NCBI RefSeq assembly: GCF_025420585.1
Contig: NZ_JAOEGB010000012.1
Coordinates: 124,001 to 188,000 of the forward strand
Source: Planotetraspora sp. A-T 1434
GTDB taxonomy: Bacteria > Actinomycetota > Actinomycetes > Streptosporangiales > Streptosporangiaceae
Length of the DNA stretch: 64,000 nucleotides
Reading direction: 5' to 3'
Part shown: positions 62,661 through 64,000 of the stretch, piece by piece
Numbering within the stretch: the stretch's first letter is position 1
How the letters are laid out: every line of letters begins with the position of its first letter
Notes under the pieces: model-generated
The model's input: the letters and a program-made list of their open reading frames with translations, nothing else
The model's database searches: none
Told to the model about the DNA's origin: nothing
Made by a program: the position numbers and the translations under genes

Positions 62661-63643
62661 TGCGACCCCGCCACCTCGCCCTGAGCATCGGCCTCGCCGC
62701 CGTCTGGGGCTTCAACTTCGTCGTCATGCAGGCGGGGCTGAAGCACTATCCGCCGCTGATGTACGCGGCGCTCCGGTTCCTCGTGGCCGCCTTCCCCGCG
62801 GTGCTCGTCATCGGATCGCCGCGCGTGCCGTGGCGGTGGGTGCTCGCCACCGGCGCGTCGCTCGGCGTGGCGCAGTTTGGCCTGCTCCTCGTGGGCATGC
62901 GCGCCGGCATGCCGGCCGGGCTGTCCTCACTGGTGATCCAGGTCCAGGCGGTCTTCACCGCCCTCTTCGCGATCCCACTGCTGCGCGAGCGCCTCAGCCG
63001 CCGCCGTGTGGCGGGCATGGCCCTCGCGTTCGGCGGTCTCGGGGTGATCGCCATCGGCGTGGTAGCACGCTCGAGCGCGATCCCGTTCGGCGCGTTCCTG
63101 CTCTGCGTCGGCGCGGCGGCCGGGTGGGGCCTCGGCAACATCGCCATGCGGAAGGCGGCGCCGCCCGACGCGCTGCGCTTCATGGTCTGGGTGAGCGCCG
63201 TGTCGTCGGTCCCGCTCCTGGGGCTGGCACTGGTCGCCGACGGGCCGTCGTCGCTGGCCGTGTTCAGCGCCGAGGGCGTGGGCGCCGTGCTGTTCACCGG
63301 CCTCGTCTCCACCCTGGGCGGATACGGCGTGTGGGGCTGGCTGCTCACCCGCTACGACGCCTCCGTTGTCGCGCCGTACGCCCTGCTGGTGCCGGTCTTC
63401 GGCCTGTCGTCGGCTGCCCTGGTGGCGGGCGAGCGGATCTCCTGGCTCACCGTCGCCGCCGGCGCCCTCATCCTGTCCGGTCTGCTGTACGCCAACTCAC
63501 GTCCTCGTACGGCTCTCGCCCCGGCCGCCGAGCCGGGCTACCTCCGGACGCTGGCCGTACAGGCCCGAGCCCGCCGCGCCCTCCGGCAGCCCGGCGACCT
63601 TCCCGTCCTCGTGAGAGAGAACGGACAAAGCGCCCCGAGGTGA
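62660..63643 (+). CDS. EamA-family metabolite exporter
   Basis: 327 residues with ten membrane helices. ALSIGLAAVWGFNFVVMQAG, PPLMYAALRFLVAAFPAVLV and the second-half AAAGWGLGNIAMRKA give the duplicated EamA (DMT) layout. The charged cytoplasmic tail (ARARRALRQPGDLP) is long for the family. Probably exports an amino acid or related compound under the divergent LysR regulator; substrate unknown. Confidence 0.87.
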   Translation: MRPRHLALSIGLAAVWGFNFVVMQAGLKHYPPLMYAALRFLVAAFPAVLVIGSPRVPWRWVLATGASLGVAQFGLLLVGMRAGMPAGLSSLVIQVQAVFTALFAIPLLRERLSRRRVAGMALAFGGLGVIAIGVVARSSAIPFGAFLLCVGAAAGWGLGNIAMRKAAPPDALRFMVWVSAVSSVPLLGLALVADGPSSLAVFSAEGVGAVLFTGLVSTLGGYGVWGWLLTRYDASVVAPYALLVPVFGLSSAALVAGERISWLTVAAGALILSGLLYANSRPRTALAPAAEPGYLRTLAVQARARRALRQPGDLPVLVRENGQSAPR

Positions 63644-63648
63644 GCGGG

Positions 63649-63732
63649 ATGGCCACGGAGAGTAGCGGGGACGATGCCGCGGTGAGCGACGTGAGCAGCG
63701 CGCTGGAGTACTGGCCGGCCCTGCTCGGTTAG
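63649..63732 (+). CDS. Possible 27-residue protein
   Basis: ATG 63649, five bases after the EamA stop, encodes MATESSGDDAAVSDVSSAL and a short aromatic end. GAGG lies 10 bases upstream. It might be co-transcribed with the exporter, but nothing else supports it. Confidence 0.25.
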   Translation: MATESSGDDAAVSDVSSALEYWPALLG

Positions 63733-63745
63733 CCCGGCCGCGTTT

Positions 63746-64000
63746 TTAACTGGCTTGGGCGGCGGCTTTGGCGGCGAGAGGGAGCGCCTCGGCGACGCGG
63801 GTGAGCGCCTCGTCGTCGTGGGCCGACGACAGGAACCACGCCTCGTAGGCCGACGGCGGCAGGTAGACCCCCTGGTCGAGCATGCTGTGGAAGAACGCCC
63901 GGTAGGCGCCGGTGTTCTGGGTCTGCGCCGAGGTGAAATCGGTGACCGGCCCATCCGTGAAGAAGATCGAGAAGAGGCTCCCGGCCCGCTGGAGCCGGTG
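63746..64000 (-). CDS. hemL: Glutamate-1-semialdehyde 2,1-aminotransferase, C-terminal part
   Basis: The gene runs off the window; the last 84 codons are visible. The end reads [17 protein letters not shown], then [20 protein letters not shown] and [18 protein letters not shown], the standard C-terminus of HemL, which makes 5-aminolevulinate for haem and corrinoid synthesis. The catalytic Lys lies outside the window. Confidence 0.92.
   Translation of the reverse strand, partial: HRLQRAGSLFSIFFTDGPVTDFTSAQTQNTGAYRAFFHSMLDQGVYLPPSAYEAWFLSSAHDDEALTRVAEALPLAAKAAAQAS

Noticed and set aside
1-64000. tRNA or rRNA genes
   Set aside because: No cloverleaf with a T-loop motif or rRNA-like segment was noticed by eye; a tRNAscan run would settle it.

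Overview
The window is high-GC actinobacterial chromosome. Complete nuoA-N, menaquinone genes, a BldC regulator, a DUF4229 protein and many GTG starts suggest a filamentous actinomycete, most likely Streptosporangiales; that placement is inference from gene content.

Region 1 (1-16.9 kb) is accessory chromosome. It holds a small secreted protein, a STAS protein, an HxlR regulator divergent from two quinone-oxidoreductase-like genes, a methyltransferase, a lipoprotein protease, a SoxR-type regulator divergent from an unusual monooxygenase/F420-reductase fusion, a lytic transglycosylase, a TetR-controlled aldo/keto reductase operon and a SigE-family sigma factor with a membrane partner. It is visibly decaying: a phosphotransferase and a winged-helix gene are broken, a VOC gene seems to have lost its middle, and a relic of an msrA 3' end sits at 11.4 kb.

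Region 2 (16,940-32,020) is an integrated element of about 15 kb inserted by a large serine recombinase into the 3' end of msrA. The original msrA tail and terminator are stranded at the left end. Msra itself continues from the right end into element DNA, which supplies a new tail that keeps a distal cysteine. An 8-bp identical core marks both junctions. The cargo looks like a defence island: a complete type I restriction-modification system (hsdM, hsdS, hsdR), a PUA/EVE-like protein, an AIPR abortive-infection protein, an unrecognised protein with a PD-(D/E)XK-like motif, a small GntR regulator, two small coupled genes and an IS remnant. No replication or conjugation genes are visible.

Region 3 (32.7-53 kb) is core respiratory chromosome: rarD, an LLM oxidoreductase, then on the minus strand menG, a menJ-like reductase, nuoA-N and a long-chain polyprenyl diphosphate synthase. 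Quinone headgroup methylation, side-chain reduction and side-chain synthesis thus flank the quinone-reducing complex I.

Region 4 (53-64 kb) holds a secreted propeller-like protein, DUF4229, bldC, a zinc-metallopeptidase-like gene, a PLDc_N membrane protein, the System II cytochrome c maturation operon (resA-like, ccdA, resB, ccsB), a histidine phosphatase, a LysR regulator divergent from a tiny ORF plus EamA exporter, and the 3' end of hemL. Between the convergent PLDc_N and ccsB genes lies a six-copy repeat array with 53-bp spacing, three copies in each orientation.
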